Source of the DNA: Enterocloster asparagiformis
Lineage (GTDB): Bacteria > Bacillota > Clostridia > Lachnospirales > Lachnospiraceae
Assembly (NCBI GenBank): GCA_018380885.1
Contig: JAGZSY010000069.1
Location: 1-10,690, forward strand
Reading direction: 5' to 3'
Length of the DNA stretch: 10,690 bases
Part shown: positions 1-7,081 of the stretch, piece after piece
Numbering within the stretch: position 1 is the stretch's first letter
Layout: each line of letters starts with the position of its first letter
Program-made: the position numbers and the translations under genes
The notes under the pieces: generated by a model
Told to the model about the DNA's origin: nothing
The model's database searches: none
Seen by the model: the letters and a program-made list of their open reading frames with translations, nothing else

Positions 1-86
1 CTTCAAGGTATAATACATTCCCTCCAGATCATTCCCAGTCCAGCCGCCATGCCTCTCCCCATCTTCCTACATCCCGCAATCTATCG

Positions 87-113
87 TTGCCAATTTCCCA
101 TTCATAGTATAAT
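87..113 (+). promoter_or_regulatory. Probable promoter of the LysR regulator gene
   Basis: A perfect -10 hexamer TATAAT lies at 108-113, and TTGCCA, matching the -35 consensus at five of six bases, lies at 87-92. The spacer is only 15 bp, shorter than the optimum. A second TATAAT follows at 122-127, and TATAATAT is directly repeated at 108-115 and 122-129, so the true -10 is uncertain. ATAG (104-107) and CTAT (121-124) form a small dyad over the same bases, which could be an autoregulatory site, but the dyad is too short to be confident. Confidence 0.42.
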
Positions 114-150
114 ATATATCCTATAATATCAAAAAGGTATGGTATCAGCC

Positions 151-1050
151 ATGGATGTGAAAACACTGAAATATTTTCTCACCGTTGCCCGGGAGGGCAC
201 CATCACAAAAGCCGCGGAGAAGCTCTGTATCGCCCAGCCTCCGTTGAGCCGAAACATGCAGCTTTTGGAGGAGGAGCTGGGCGTCACCCTGTTCATCCGC
301 GGCAAGCGCCGCATCCAACTGACCGAGGAGGGGCTGTTCCTGAAGCAGCAGGCTGAGGAGATCATTACCCTGGTGGAGAAAACCCAAAACCAGCTTGGAA
401 AGATCAAGACCTCCACCCGGGGAACCATCTCCCTGGGCGTGACGGAGACATGCGGGGCCAGCATCCTCTCCGGCCTGATCGGGGACTTTCACGGCCAGTA
501 CCCCAACATCCGCTACAGCGTGTGGTGCGGTAACGGGGACGAGATACGGGAAAAACTGGAAAAGGGCCTGGCAGACATCGGCATTGTCCGCGAGCCCTTT
601 AATACGGAAAAGTATGACCACATCTTTCTCAAACAGGAGGCGTGGATCGCCCTCATGAGCGTAAACCACCCGCTGGCCCTCAGCACGGACAGCACGGTGG
701 AGCTGGGCCAGCTGTCCGGGGAATCCCTGATCATTCCGGCCCGCAGCGAGATGCAGGACGAGATCAACAACTGGTTTAACCGCATCTCCGAGGAGCGCAA
801 TATTTTCTGTCTCTACAACACGATCTCCTGCATCATCCCCCTGGTGGAGGACAATATCGGCGTTGCCATCTGCCCGGAGTCCGTGCGCTACACCACCAAT
901 CCCCAGAAGCTGTGCTACCGGCGGATCGTAAACCCTGAGCACTTGTCCAACCTGCTGATGGTGCGCCGCTGCCACCAGGTGCTCCCCGCGGCCACAGACT
1001 GTTTCTGGGAATTTGCCAGAGAGCGCTGTCCCGACGGGTTCCGGCCATAG
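151..1050 (+). CDS. LysR-family transcriptional regulator
   Basis: This is a DNA-binding regulator of the LysR family, about 300 residues, the usual family length. The N-terminal winged helix-turn-helix is clear: residues 1-60 include TLKYFLTVAREGTITKAAEK, then AQPPLSR and LEEELGVTLFIR, all family hallmarks. A linker helix follows to about residue 87, and the rest is the co-inducer-binding domain with a periplasmic-binding-protein fold. I prefer the ATG at 151 (MDVKTLKYF), where family members usually begin. An in-frame ATG at 139 would add MVSA, but the AAGG at 134-137 lies too close to serve it. The AAGG is also rather far from 151, so translation may be weak. It converges on the response regulator gene, with 60 bp between the stop codons, and may control that locus or a gene left of the window. 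The effector cannot be inferred. Confidence 0.93.
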   Translation: MDVKTLKYFLTVAREGTITKAAEKLCIAQPPLSRNMQLLEEELGVTLFIRGKRRIQLTEEGLFLKQQAEEIITLVEKTQNQLGKIKTSTRGTISLGVTETCGASILSGLIGDFHGQYPNIRYSVWCGNGDEIREKLEKGLADIGIVREPFNTEKYDHIFLKQEAWIALMSVNHPLALSTDSTVELGQLSGESLIIPARSEMQDEINNWFNRISEERNIFCLYNTISCIIPLVEDNIGVAICPESVRYTTNPQKLCYRRIVNPEHLSNLLMVRRCHQVLPAATDCFWEFARERCPDGFRP

Positions 1051-1110
1051 CCGCGGCCGCCCTGCCCGCAAAGCAGTATCCGGCGGCGGGAATGATCGTT
1101 AGATCGCGCC

Positions 1111-1881
1111 CTAGGAACGCATCTGAAACTCCTTCGGCCCCACCCCCGCCAGCTTTTTGAAGGTGGAGCTGAAATGCCGGTAGTCCCGGTAGCCCACCCG
1201 CTCGGCCACCTCGTAGATGGGCATGTTCTTGTCCCGCATGAGCTCCATGGCCCTGCGCATGCGCACCCGGGTCACATACTCCAGAAAGGTGATTTTCAGC
1301 TCCACCTTAAAGAGCTTTGCCAGGTAGCTTTCGCTGATCGCCAGATAAGCGGCCACGTCCCGTATGGACAGCTCCCGGCTATAATGCTCTCCAACGTATT
1401 CCAGGGCTTTGCGCAGGTAGGCGTTCATATTTTTTTCGTCGTACTCCAGCAGCAGGGATTTCATCTCCCGCTCCTGCTCCCGCCGCTCCGCCATCAGGGC
1501 CCTGGACTCCCCGATGCGCTGCACGGCCTTTTCCACCGCCCGGTGCAGCTCCTCGTCGTCGATGGGCTTTAAAATGTAATCCAGCACCTCCATTTTCAGC
1601 GCCGCCTTGGCGTACTCAAATTCGTTGTAGCCGGAAATGATGATAAATTGGGATTGGATTCCCTCCGCCCGGCAGCGCCCGATCAGCTCCAGGCCGCTGA
1701 CGCGGACCATGCGGATGTCGGTGATCACAATGTCCGGCTCCATTTCCAGAATATCTGCAAACGCTTTCTCTCCGTCGTCCGCCGAGCCCACCACCACACA
1801 GCCCCACTGATCCCAGGGCATCGTCATAACCAGCGCCTTGCGGGTCAGCACAGCGTCGTCCACAATATAAACCTGATACAT
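1111..1881 (-). CDS. YesN-type response regulator, receiver plus AraC-type DNA-binding domain
   Basis: This response regulator should be phosphorylated by the kinase encoded at 3301-4983 and then activate transcription. Counting from the ATG at 1881, the receiver domain (1-120) has the acidic pair D8-D9, phosphoacceptor D55 in ITDIRM, S83 and K105 in YILKP. The usual Pro four residues after the phosphoacceptor is Val (RMVRVSG). Residues about 150-255 form an AraC/XylS double helix-turn-helix, ending in the hallmark GYRDYRHFSSTFKK and GPKEF. An in-frame ATG at 1893 gives four more residues but has no ribosome binding site before it. The 1881 start has GGGGGAAG just upstream and yields MYQVYIVDD, typical of YesN. 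It is the last gene of the kinase operon, 25 bp after the binding-protein gene. No clear intrinsic terminator follows. The direct repeats at 10289-10320 are its likeliest target. Confidence 0.93.
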   Translation of the reverse strand: MYQVYIVDDAVLTRKALVMTMPWDQWGCVVVGSADDGEKAFADILEMEPDIVITDIRMVRVSGLELIGRCRAEGIQSQFIIISGYNEFEYAKAALKMEVLDYILKPIDDEELHRAVEKAVQRIGESRALMAERREQEREMKSLLLEYDEKNMNAYLRKALEYVGEHYSRELSIRDVAAYLAISESYLAKLFKVELKITFLEYVTRVRMRRAMELMRDKNMPIYEVAERVGYRDYRHFSSTFKKLAGVGPKEFQMRS

Positions 1882-1906
1882 TTCTTCCCCCATTCCAGTT
1901 CTGTAT

Positions 1907-3304
1907 TCACTCGCCCAGAGCCGTGTCCAGCTGGCTTTGCAGGCGCTCCAGCAATTCTCCGCAGTCCACGTGCCCGTGGAGGAATTCCGCGATCATCCGG
2001 TCCACGATCAGGTATGCCTTGGTGTTCTTTCGTGACAGCACCCGCTTGTATTCCATATCGCGTTCCCCACCGGTCCGGGCGTCAAACGCTCCGTCTCTCA
2101 CCAGATATTCCACCAGCTCCCAGGCCGGGCCATAGTCGTGGGGCTCTCCCCAGTCGGCCAGATAGAGATTGCAGCCCTGACAGAGCCACGGCGTCTGACT
2201 GGTCCGCCAGAGCGCTGTGCTGGCCAATTTTTCCCCTGTGCGGCGCTCCAGCTCCTCCCCGTAAAGGTCCTCCAGCACCACCGCGTCCAGGCGTCCCTGG
2301 ACAAAGTCCTCCATCAGCCTCTCGCAGTCCCCGTCCACCAGCGATCCGCGCTCCAGCCCTTCCTTCATAACCGTCAGCAGCGCGGCACGCTCCGGGAGGT
2401 TGACCTGATAGCGCTCCGTCTCCCCGCGCAGCCCGTCCCAGCCGGAGCTGTCCGTGGAAAGCAGCAGGTCCCGGATCAGAACGCCGGCCGGAAGGCCAAT
2501 GCGGCCCTGGCCGGACAGTCTGAGCAGTTCCTCCAAGCTGACCGCCTCCCGGCTCCGAACCTCGCCGCGCTGCGCCTCATCGCCTCTCCCCCCGGCGTTC
2601 TGCAATTGGCCGTTCTGCGCTTGACTGTTCTGCATTTGGCCGCTCTGTCCCCCGCCACTCTGCATTTGACCGCCCTGTGCCTGGCCGCTCTGTCCCCCGC
2701 CGCTCTGCATTTGGCCGCCCTGTGCCTGGCTGCTCTGTTCCCCGCCGCTCTGCTCCTGACCGCCGTTCACCTGGCCGCCCCGCATATGCTCAGGCGCTCC
2801 CGCCCCGCTGCGGTAATACACCCGCAGGCGGCTTTTGACAAAGGGCAGCCCGTAAATTTTGCCGCCGTTTACCGTGTTTTCCAGGTACACTCCAGGCACG
2901 GCGTCCAGCCAGGGAAGGCCCAGCTCCTTCATCAGCAGTTCGTCCAGCGGATGGATCAGCCTTTGCTCCGCTGCGGAGAGCATGGAGTCGTCTCCCATGC
3001 AGACCACGTCGTAGTGGTACCCCTTGCCCGCGTAGAGCAGTTTCAAAAACACCAGGGTATCCGACTCCACAAAGGTCGCCGAGACCCGCATGTCCGGATT
3101 TTCCCCTGAAAAGGCGGCCAGGCGCCGACGCATGTAATCCTCCCGCAGGCTGTCCCCTCCCAGGGACATGAGCAGGTTCAGCTCCACCGGCTCCCGCCCG
3201 GCTCCCTCCTGAGCGGGCGTATACCGGTGGGCGGCAGCGGCGATGGCCGTCCCGGCCGCTGCCGCCGCAAACGCAATCATCAATCGTCCCATTCCCCTCT
3301 TCAT
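1907..3304 (-). CDS. Membrane-anchored solute-binding-like protein with a Gln/Gly/Ser repeat linker, likely a sensor partner
   Basis: This 465-residue protein resembles family 1 extracellular solute-binding proteins. Residues 38-165 read like a first lobe: ELNLLMS, an AFSGENPDMRV stretch, YDVVCMGDD, then the typical GGKIYGLPFVKSRLRVYYRSG. Residues 1-25 are positively charged then hydrophobic (MKRGMGRLMIAFAAAAAG) but contain no lipobox Cys, so the segment is probably an uncleaved membrane anchor or an ordinary signal peptide. Residues 176-240 are a low-complexity linker of xGQxQ pentapeptides. Residues 255-465 resume an alpha/beta pattern with the late WxxxEYLVRDG helix of binding proteins. 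The start overlaps the kinase stop in an ATGA, with AGGTGG at 3312-3317, indicating coupled translation. Lying between kinase and response regulator, and outside the transporter operon, it more likely senses ligand than feeds the permeases. This is inference, with XylFII-LytS of Clostridium as the known precedent. Confidence 0.82.
   Translation of the reverse strand: MKRGMGRLMIAFAAAAAGTAIAAAAHRYTPAQEGAGREPVELNLLMSLGGDSLREDYMRRRLAAFSGENPDMRVSATFVESDTLVFLKLLYAGKGYHYDVVCMGDDSMLSAAEQRLIHPLDELLMKELGLPWLDAVPGVYLENTVNGGKIYGLPFVKSRLRVYYRSGAGAPEHMRGGQVNGGQEQSGGEQSSQAQGGQMQSGGGQSGQAQGGQMQSGGGQSGQMQNSQAQNGQLQNAGGRGDEAQRGEVRSREAVSLEELLRLSGQGRIGLPAGVLIRDLLLSTDSSGWDGLRGETERYQVNLPERAALLTVMKEGLERGSLVDGDCERLMEDFVQGRLDAVVLEDLYGEELERRTGEKLASTALWRTSQTPWLCQGCNLYLADWGEPHDYGPAWELVEYLVRDGAFDARTGGERDMEYKRVLSRKNTKAYLIVDRMIAEFLHGHVDCGELLERLQSQLDTALGE
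2585..2779 (-). repeat. In-frame 15-bp/45-bp minisatellite within the binding-like protein gene
   Basis: The segment is built of 15-bp units, each encoding a pentapeptide of the form xGQxQ, grouped into 45-bp units encoding GGQMQSGGGQSGQAQ-like blocks. Two adjacent 45-bp copies at 2640-2684 and 2685-2729 differ at only two bases. A third, more diverged copy follows at 2730-2774, and degenerate 15-bp units run down to about 2597. Because the unit is a multiple of three, gain or loss of copies would change linker length without breaking the frame. Confidence 0.85.
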
Positions 3305-4983
3305 GTCTTGTCCACCTGCTCTCTCCGGTAGGGCAGAAGAATGATCACCTTGGTGTACCGGCCCTTCTCGCTCTCCATTTTGATTCCGTAGCGCATCCCG
3401 TAGATCAGAAGCAGCCGTTTCTGCACGTTCTCCACGCCCAAACCGCCGTAGATGCCCATTCCCTTTTCCACGTTGTTGATGTATTTCAGGTATTCCTTGT
3501 CCACGCCGATGCCGTTGTCATAAATCTCAATGCACACGTCGTCCTCTTTCCGGTACCCGCGCAGGCTCAGCATATACCCCTCCTTGCCCGCCGTAAAGCC
3601 GTGGATAATAGCGTTTTCCACCAGCGGCTGTATGATCAGGTTGGGGATCAGGCAGTTTCTGATCTCCTCCTCCACCCGGATATCCACGTCAAACAGCTGG
3701 TCGTAGCGTATCTGCTGAAGCCGTATGTAATCCTCCACAAAAACCAGATCGTCGCTGAGCCTGACAAAATCGTCCTTGAAGGTGATGCTCCTGCGCAGCA
3801 GCTTTCCCAGATGGATCACAAAGCCGGAGACCTCCTCCGTCCGCCCCATCCGCGCAAGGGCGTTGATCTCGTTGAGCATATTGTAGAGGAAATGGGGGCT
3901 GATCTGAGCCTGCAGCGCCTTCAGCTCAGCGTTTTTCTTGCGCTCGCTCTCCTCCCTGGCATTCTCGATCAACGTCTGGATGCGCGTGATCATCCAGTTG
4001 AACACCGAGCTGACCAGGCGCATCTCATCGCTGTCCCGCTCCCGTATCTCGATCTTGGTGTCCAGGTTGCCGCTGGTCACCAGGTTCATGGAGCTGACCA
4101 TGGTATCGATGGGGCGGTACATGCGGTTGGCGAACACGGCGGCCAGCAGAAAGGCCAGAGGCACCATGCAGCCCAGCACCATCAGGCTGATCAAAAACAT
4201 CAAACGGTTGTTCTCGTTGAATTCTTCGATATTGTAGAAAGCGTAGAGCCGCAGGCCGTAACCATTTTCCCGGGACGCCGTCACGGAATTCCTTTCCGCC
4301 TTACCCGGCGCTCCCACAGTCCCTTCCGTAAACCGCCCGGTGGTGTCCAAAATCACACAGGCGTTCCTGTCAGCCAGGGTGAAGGAGGATTTCTCCTCCA
4401 GCTGCTTGACCGCGTTTAATATCGTATTCCGGTACACATCCAGCACAACGTACCCGGCTATCTCCCCGTCCGTGCCCCGGACTGTGCGGCCCATATTGAG
4501 GCAGATTTTCCGGCCGTTCTCCGCCCGGGTGACGTTGGGAGCCACGGCGATCATGTCCGGATGGGCGGTCATCTCATGCAGGATTCCCCAGCCGCCGAAC
4601 ACGGCCGGATCGTAGAGCTTCGCGTCCCGGCTGTCCGGGTAGATGTACCGGTTCTTAAGCCCGATCACCCGGATGCGCAGGCGGTTGTCGCGGCCCGTCT
4701 GAAAAGGCCGCACCAGCTCCCCAAGCCCCTCCTGGTTTTCCTCCTCCAGATAGCCGGCCAGCGCCGGCTCCGCAGAAAGGCTGTTCAAAATTTTCTCATA
4801 TTCCTCCAGTATCTCCCGCACATTTCCCGAGCTGACCGCCGCCATGCCGCCAACCTTGTCCTGGTAGCGCTCCCTGGACATGCGGAAGCTGCCGTAGGAA
4901 ATGGCCGCCGTACAGAGACATATCGGCAGAATGGTCGCCAGCAAAAATGCCAGAAACAGCCGTTTAAAATAGATTCGTTTCAC
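3301..4983 (-). CDS. YesM-type sensor histidine kinase
   Basis: This is a 560-residue membrane sensor kinase of the LytS/YesM class (HisKA_7TM-less, His_kinase type). Membrane helix 1 is about residues 8-30, an extracellular Cache-like sensor region spans 31-258, and helix 2 is about 260-286. A HAMP linker follows at about 287-340. The phosphoacceptor is H364 in QAQISPHFLYNMLNEI, the class signature. The ATPase domain has an N-box around N457 (QPLVENAIIHG), a G1 box DNGIGV at 489-494 and GLGVENV at 514-520. All key residues look intact. The start codon is GTG at 4983, eight bases after a GGGGGAG site, and the gene is first in its operon behind the promoter at 5048-5076. Its stop overlaps the binding-like protein start by four bases. 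The stimulus is probably an extracellular sugar, sensed directly or through that protein. Confidence 0.95.
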   Translation of the reverse strand: MKRIYFKRLFLAFLLATILPICLCTAAISYGSFRMSRERYQDKVGGMAAVSSGNVREILEEYEKILNSLSAEPALAGYLEEENQEGLGELVRPFQTGRDNRLRIRVIGLKNRYIYPDSRDAKLYDPAVFGGWGILHEMTAHPDMIAVAPNVTRAENGRKICLNMGRTVRGTDGEIAGYVVLDVYRNTILNAVKQLEEKSSFTLADRNACVILDTTGRFTEGTVGAPGKAERNSVTASRENGYGLRLYAFYNIEEFNENNRLMFLISLMVLGCMVPLAFLLAAVFANRMYRPIDTMVSSMNLVTSGNLDTKIEIRERDSDEMRLVSSVFNWMITRIQTLIENAREESERKKNAELKALQAQISPHFLYNMLNEINALARMGRTEEVSGFVIHLGKLLRRSITFKDDFVRLSDDLVFVEDYIRLQQIRYDQLFDVDIRVEEEIRNCLIPNLIIQPLVENAIIHGFTAGKEGYMLSLRGYRKEDDVCIEIYDNGIGVDKEYLKYINNVEKGMGIYGGLGVENVQKRLLLIYGMRYGIKMESEKGRYTKVIILLPYRREQVDKT

Positions 4984-5047
4984 CTGGCCCGCTCCCCCCG
5001 CGGCGCGACGCCGCCTGTGTCGTTCTCAATCTCAGGTAACGTTTATG

Positions 5048-5076
5048 ATTGTATCAGATCTGAAACCGGCGCTCAA
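5048..5076 (-). promoter_or_regulatory. Promoter of the sensor operon
   Basis: On the minus strand, TTGAGC (5071-5076) and TACAAT (5048-5053) are separated by exactly 17 bp. They match the housekeeping consensus at four and five of six bases. Transcription would start near 5041, giving a leader of about 58 nt before the GTG at 4983. The -35 box begins three bases after the U-tract of the terminator that closes the upstream transporter operon, so the sensor operon appears independently expressed. Confidence 0.68.
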
Positions 5077-5078
5077 CC

Positions 5079-5106
5079 AAAAAATGACCGGGAGACGCGC
5101 CCCCGG
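5079..5106 (-). terminator. Intrinsic terminator of the transporter-isomerase operon
   Basis: On the minus strand a 7-bp GC-rich stem (CCGGGGG paired with CTCCCGG, one G-U pair) with a 5-nt loop occupies 5088-5106. It is followed by TCA and then six T residues (5079-5084). It begins nine bases after the isomerase stop codon and fits a rho-independent terminator. Confidence 0.75.
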
Positions 5107-5114
5107 CCGCCGGA

Positions 5115-5921
5115 TCACCCCGGCTGGTTCTGGTACAGCCCCCGCACCAGCTCGATATCTTCCCAGAGACGTTCCTCGGACACCCAGGCGTGGGGCTCGT
5201 ACTCCAGCACGATGCGCGCCTTGGGCGTATATTTCCGGTACAGCGGCGCCAGGGCCCGGTAATCGATCACGCCGTCGTCCAGGCGGTTGTGGCAGTCCCG
5301 CGCCCCGTCGTTGTTGTGGAAATGGTAGGCGTGAATCCGCGGTCCCCACTCCGCCAGCATTTTTTCCATGTCCAGGCCGGTCAGGCGGGCGTGACCCACG
5401 TCGATGATCCCGGACAGATCGGGAAAATGCCGGTACAGACCGGCGTATTCCTCATTTCCGAACAGCGCCAATCCCTCTGCCGGCAGCGGCAGGTTTTCCA
5501 CGACGATCTCCACGCCGTGCTCCCGCCCGATGTCCAGCACGGCGCGGATATTTTCCCTGGTCACGTCCTGTACCCGGTCCCGCTCCTCCCCGGTCACGCC
5601 CCTCTGGGTGTAGTGAAACACAATGTGGCGGACCTTGTATTTAGCAGCCAGGCCGCACACGCGCCGGTAGCTGTCGATCATGTGCCCGTAGCCCTCCGTG
5701 CCCTTGGGGCTGGACGCCTCCACGCCGATGTAGGGGCCGTGGAAGGTCAGGGGACAGGCGAGCGCGGGCAGCAGGCGGGTCAGCCGCTCCCAGTAATCCG
5801 CGTCGTGGGTGAATGCGATCAGCTCCACCCCCAGCCATTCCCGTTCCTGCCCGTCAACCCAGCGGGCGATCTCCTCCATCCGGTCAAACCCTTTGATCAG
5901 GGAACTTACAAATATTGCCAT
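5115..5921 (-). CDS. Sugar phosphate isomerase/epimerase family TIM-barrel protein
   Basis: This 268-residue protein belongs to the xylose isomerase-like TIM-barrel superfamily (AP endonuclease 2 fold), whose members isomerise or epimerise sugars or act on inositol derivatives. Candidate metal or substrate ligands occur at the expected strand ends: H61 (LTFHGPY), H103 (IVFHY), E142 (IVVENLP), D174 and H177 (IIDVGHA), H200 and H202 (AYHFHNND) and E240 (IVLEYEP). There is no signal peptide, so it is cytoplasmic. The ATG at 5921 has an excellent AGGAGG site six bases upstream. It is the last gene of the transporter operon, 53 bp after the ATPase gene, with a hairpin in the gap, and is followed directly by a terminator. 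The context suggests it processes the imported sugar, but the reaction cannot be assigned and non-sugar substrates are possible. Confidence 0.88.
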   Translation of the reverse strand: MAIFVSSLIKGFDRMEEIARWVDGQEREWLGVELIAFTHDADYWERLTRLLPALACPLTFHGPYIGVEASSPKGTEGYGHMIDSYRRVCGLAAKYKVRHIVFHYTQRGVTGEERDRVQDVTRENIRAVLDIGREHGVEIVVENLPLPAEGLALFGNEEYAGLYRHFPDLSGIIDVGHARLTGLDMEKMLAEWGPRIHAYHFHNNDGARDCHNRLDDGVIDYRALAPLYRKYTPKARIVLEYEPHAWVSEERLWEDIELVRGLYQNQPG

Positions 5922-5952
5922 TTTGTCCTCCTCTTCACACCGTTCCCGCCAA

Positions 5953-5974
5953 AGCGCCGCAGGCCCGCGGCGCT
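5953..5974 (-). other. Perfect 8-bp intercistronic hairpin after the ATPase gene
   Basis: AGCGCCGC (5953-5960) and GCGGCGCT (5967-5974) form a perfect stem around a 6-nt loop, starting at the base next to the ATPase stop codon (5975-5977). On the minus strand it is followed by only TTTGG, so it is at most a leaky terminator. It may instead stabilise the 3' end of the upstream message or lower expression of the isomerase. Confidence 0.6.
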
Positions 5975-7066
5975 CTAGCGTATCTCCTGCGGGTATCCGA
6001 TGGACTGGGTGGTTTCCCGGTCAAAGAAATGCAGCTTCTCCGGCAGGATATTCCAGTACACGTCCTCGCCCTTGGAAAATTCGTCCTCGGGCATGATGGA
6101 GATCAGCTCTTCCCCGTCGATCTCCGTGTAAAAGCCCACACGGTTTCCATAATTTTCCACATACTTGATATTGACCTTGACACTGTAGGGACCCTTCTCC
6201 CGGCTGAACAGCACGTTCTCCGGACGGATTCCCATTTTCAGGCTGCGTCCCTCCTTCTCGTGGATCTTTTTCAGCCACATCTCCGGCAGCTCCACCCGCT
6301 GGTCGCCCAGCACCAGGTCTCTACCGTCCGTTTCCACTGTCAAAATGTTCATGGACGGGGAGCCGATGAACTTGGCCACAAAGATGTTGGCCGGGCGGTG
6401 GTACACGTTGTGCGGGGTGTCCAGCATCTGCAAATCCCCTCCGTTTAACAGGGCGATGCGCTGGCCTACGGTCATGGCCTCGATCTGGTCGTGGGTCACG
6501 TAGATAAAGGTCTGCCCGTAAATCTCATGGATGCGGACCAGCTCCTTTCTCGCCTGGCCCCGCAGCTGGGCGTCCAGGTTGGAGAGCGGCTCGTCCAGCA
6601 GGAAAAAGTCCGAGCGCTTCACAATCGCCCTGGCCAGGGCTACACGCTGTCGCTGGCCTCCGGAGAGCTCCTTGGGGTAGCGCCCCTCCAGGCCGGTCAG
6701 GTTTAAGATGTCGATGGCCTCCTTCACCCGCTGACGGATCACGTCCTTTTTCTCCTTGTGAATCCGCAGGCCGTAGCCCACGTTTTCCTCGATTGTCATG
6801 TGGGGATACAGGGCGTAGTTCTGAAACACCATGGCGATATCCCGGTCCCCGCTGTCCACGTCGTTGGCCAGCTTCCCGTTTAAGTACAGGTTGCCGCTTG
6901 TGATGGTCTCCAATCCGCTGATCATCCTCAGAATGGTGGATTTACCGCAGCCCGACGGGCCTAACAGGATCAGGCGCTCCCCCTTCTCGATGCTCAGATT
7001 CAAGTTGTTGATAATTTTCGTCTTTCCGAACGATTTGCTCACATTTTCAAAACGAATGCTGTCCAT
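5975..7066 (-). CDS. Carbohydrate ABC transporter ATP-binding protein, UgpC/MsmX/MalK family
   Basis: This 363-residue cytoplasmic ATPase powers the importer by binding the two permeases as a dimer. All nucleotide-binding motifs are intact: Walker A GPSGCGKST at 36-44, Q-loop Q82 (MVFQNYALYPHM), signature LSGGQ at 134-138, Walker B with LLDE at 156-159, D-loop SNLD at 162-165 and switch H192 (VTHDQ). Residues about 240-363 form the C-terminal regulatory TOBE/OB domain typical of this family, including the MGIRPENV motif. Length is normal. The ATG at 7066 has AGGAG nine bases upstream, and the gene begins 15 bp after the second permease stop. Having its own ATPase is notable, because many Firmicutes sugar ABC operons lack one and share MsmX. 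UgpC is the closest family name, but glycerol-3-phosphate as substrate is not shown. Confidence 0.95.
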   Translation of the reverse strand: MDSIRFENVSKSFGKTKIINNLNLSIEKGERLILLGPSGCGKSTILRMISGLETITSGNLYLNGKLANDVDSGDRDIAMVFQNYALYPHMTIEENVGYGLRIHKEKKDVIRQRVKEAIDILNLTGLEGRYPKELSGGQRQRVALARAIVKRSDFFLLDEPLSNLDAQLRGQARKELVRIHEIYGQTFIYVTHDQIEAMTVGQRIALLNGGDLQMLDTPHNVYHRPANIFVAKFIGSPSMNILTVETDGRDLVLGDQRVELPEMWLKKIHEKEGRSLKMGIRPENVLFSREKGPYSVKVNIKYVENYGNRVGFYTEIDGEELISIMPEDEFSKGEDVYWNILPEKLHFFDRETTQSIGYPQEIR

Positions 7067-7081
7067 AGCGCTTCACTCCTT

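Noticed and set aside
1..86. A gene or divergent promoter at the left edge
   Set aside because: TATAAT occurs at 9-14 on the + strand, but any -35 would lie at or beyond the edge, and no open frame with a start signal is present.
145..1071. Long minus-strand open frame (308 codons) opposite the LysR gene
   Set aside because: Its protein is low-complexity and resembles no family, while the + strand frame encodes an unmistakable LysR protein. High GC keeps the antisense frame open by chance.
1051..1110. Bidirectional terminator between the convergent LysR and response regulator genes
   Set aside because: GC-rich dyads (for example CCGCC with GGCGG) are present, but no T-run follows on either strand.
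2595..2780. CRISPR-like array
   Set aside because: The repeats are contiguous 15/45-bp coding units without spacers, inside an open reading frame.
2138..3109. Long + strand open frame (323 codons) opposite the binding-like protein gene
   Set aside because: Its Ala/Leu/His repeats are simply the antisense reading of the Gln/Gly linker, and no ribosome binding site or family match was seen.
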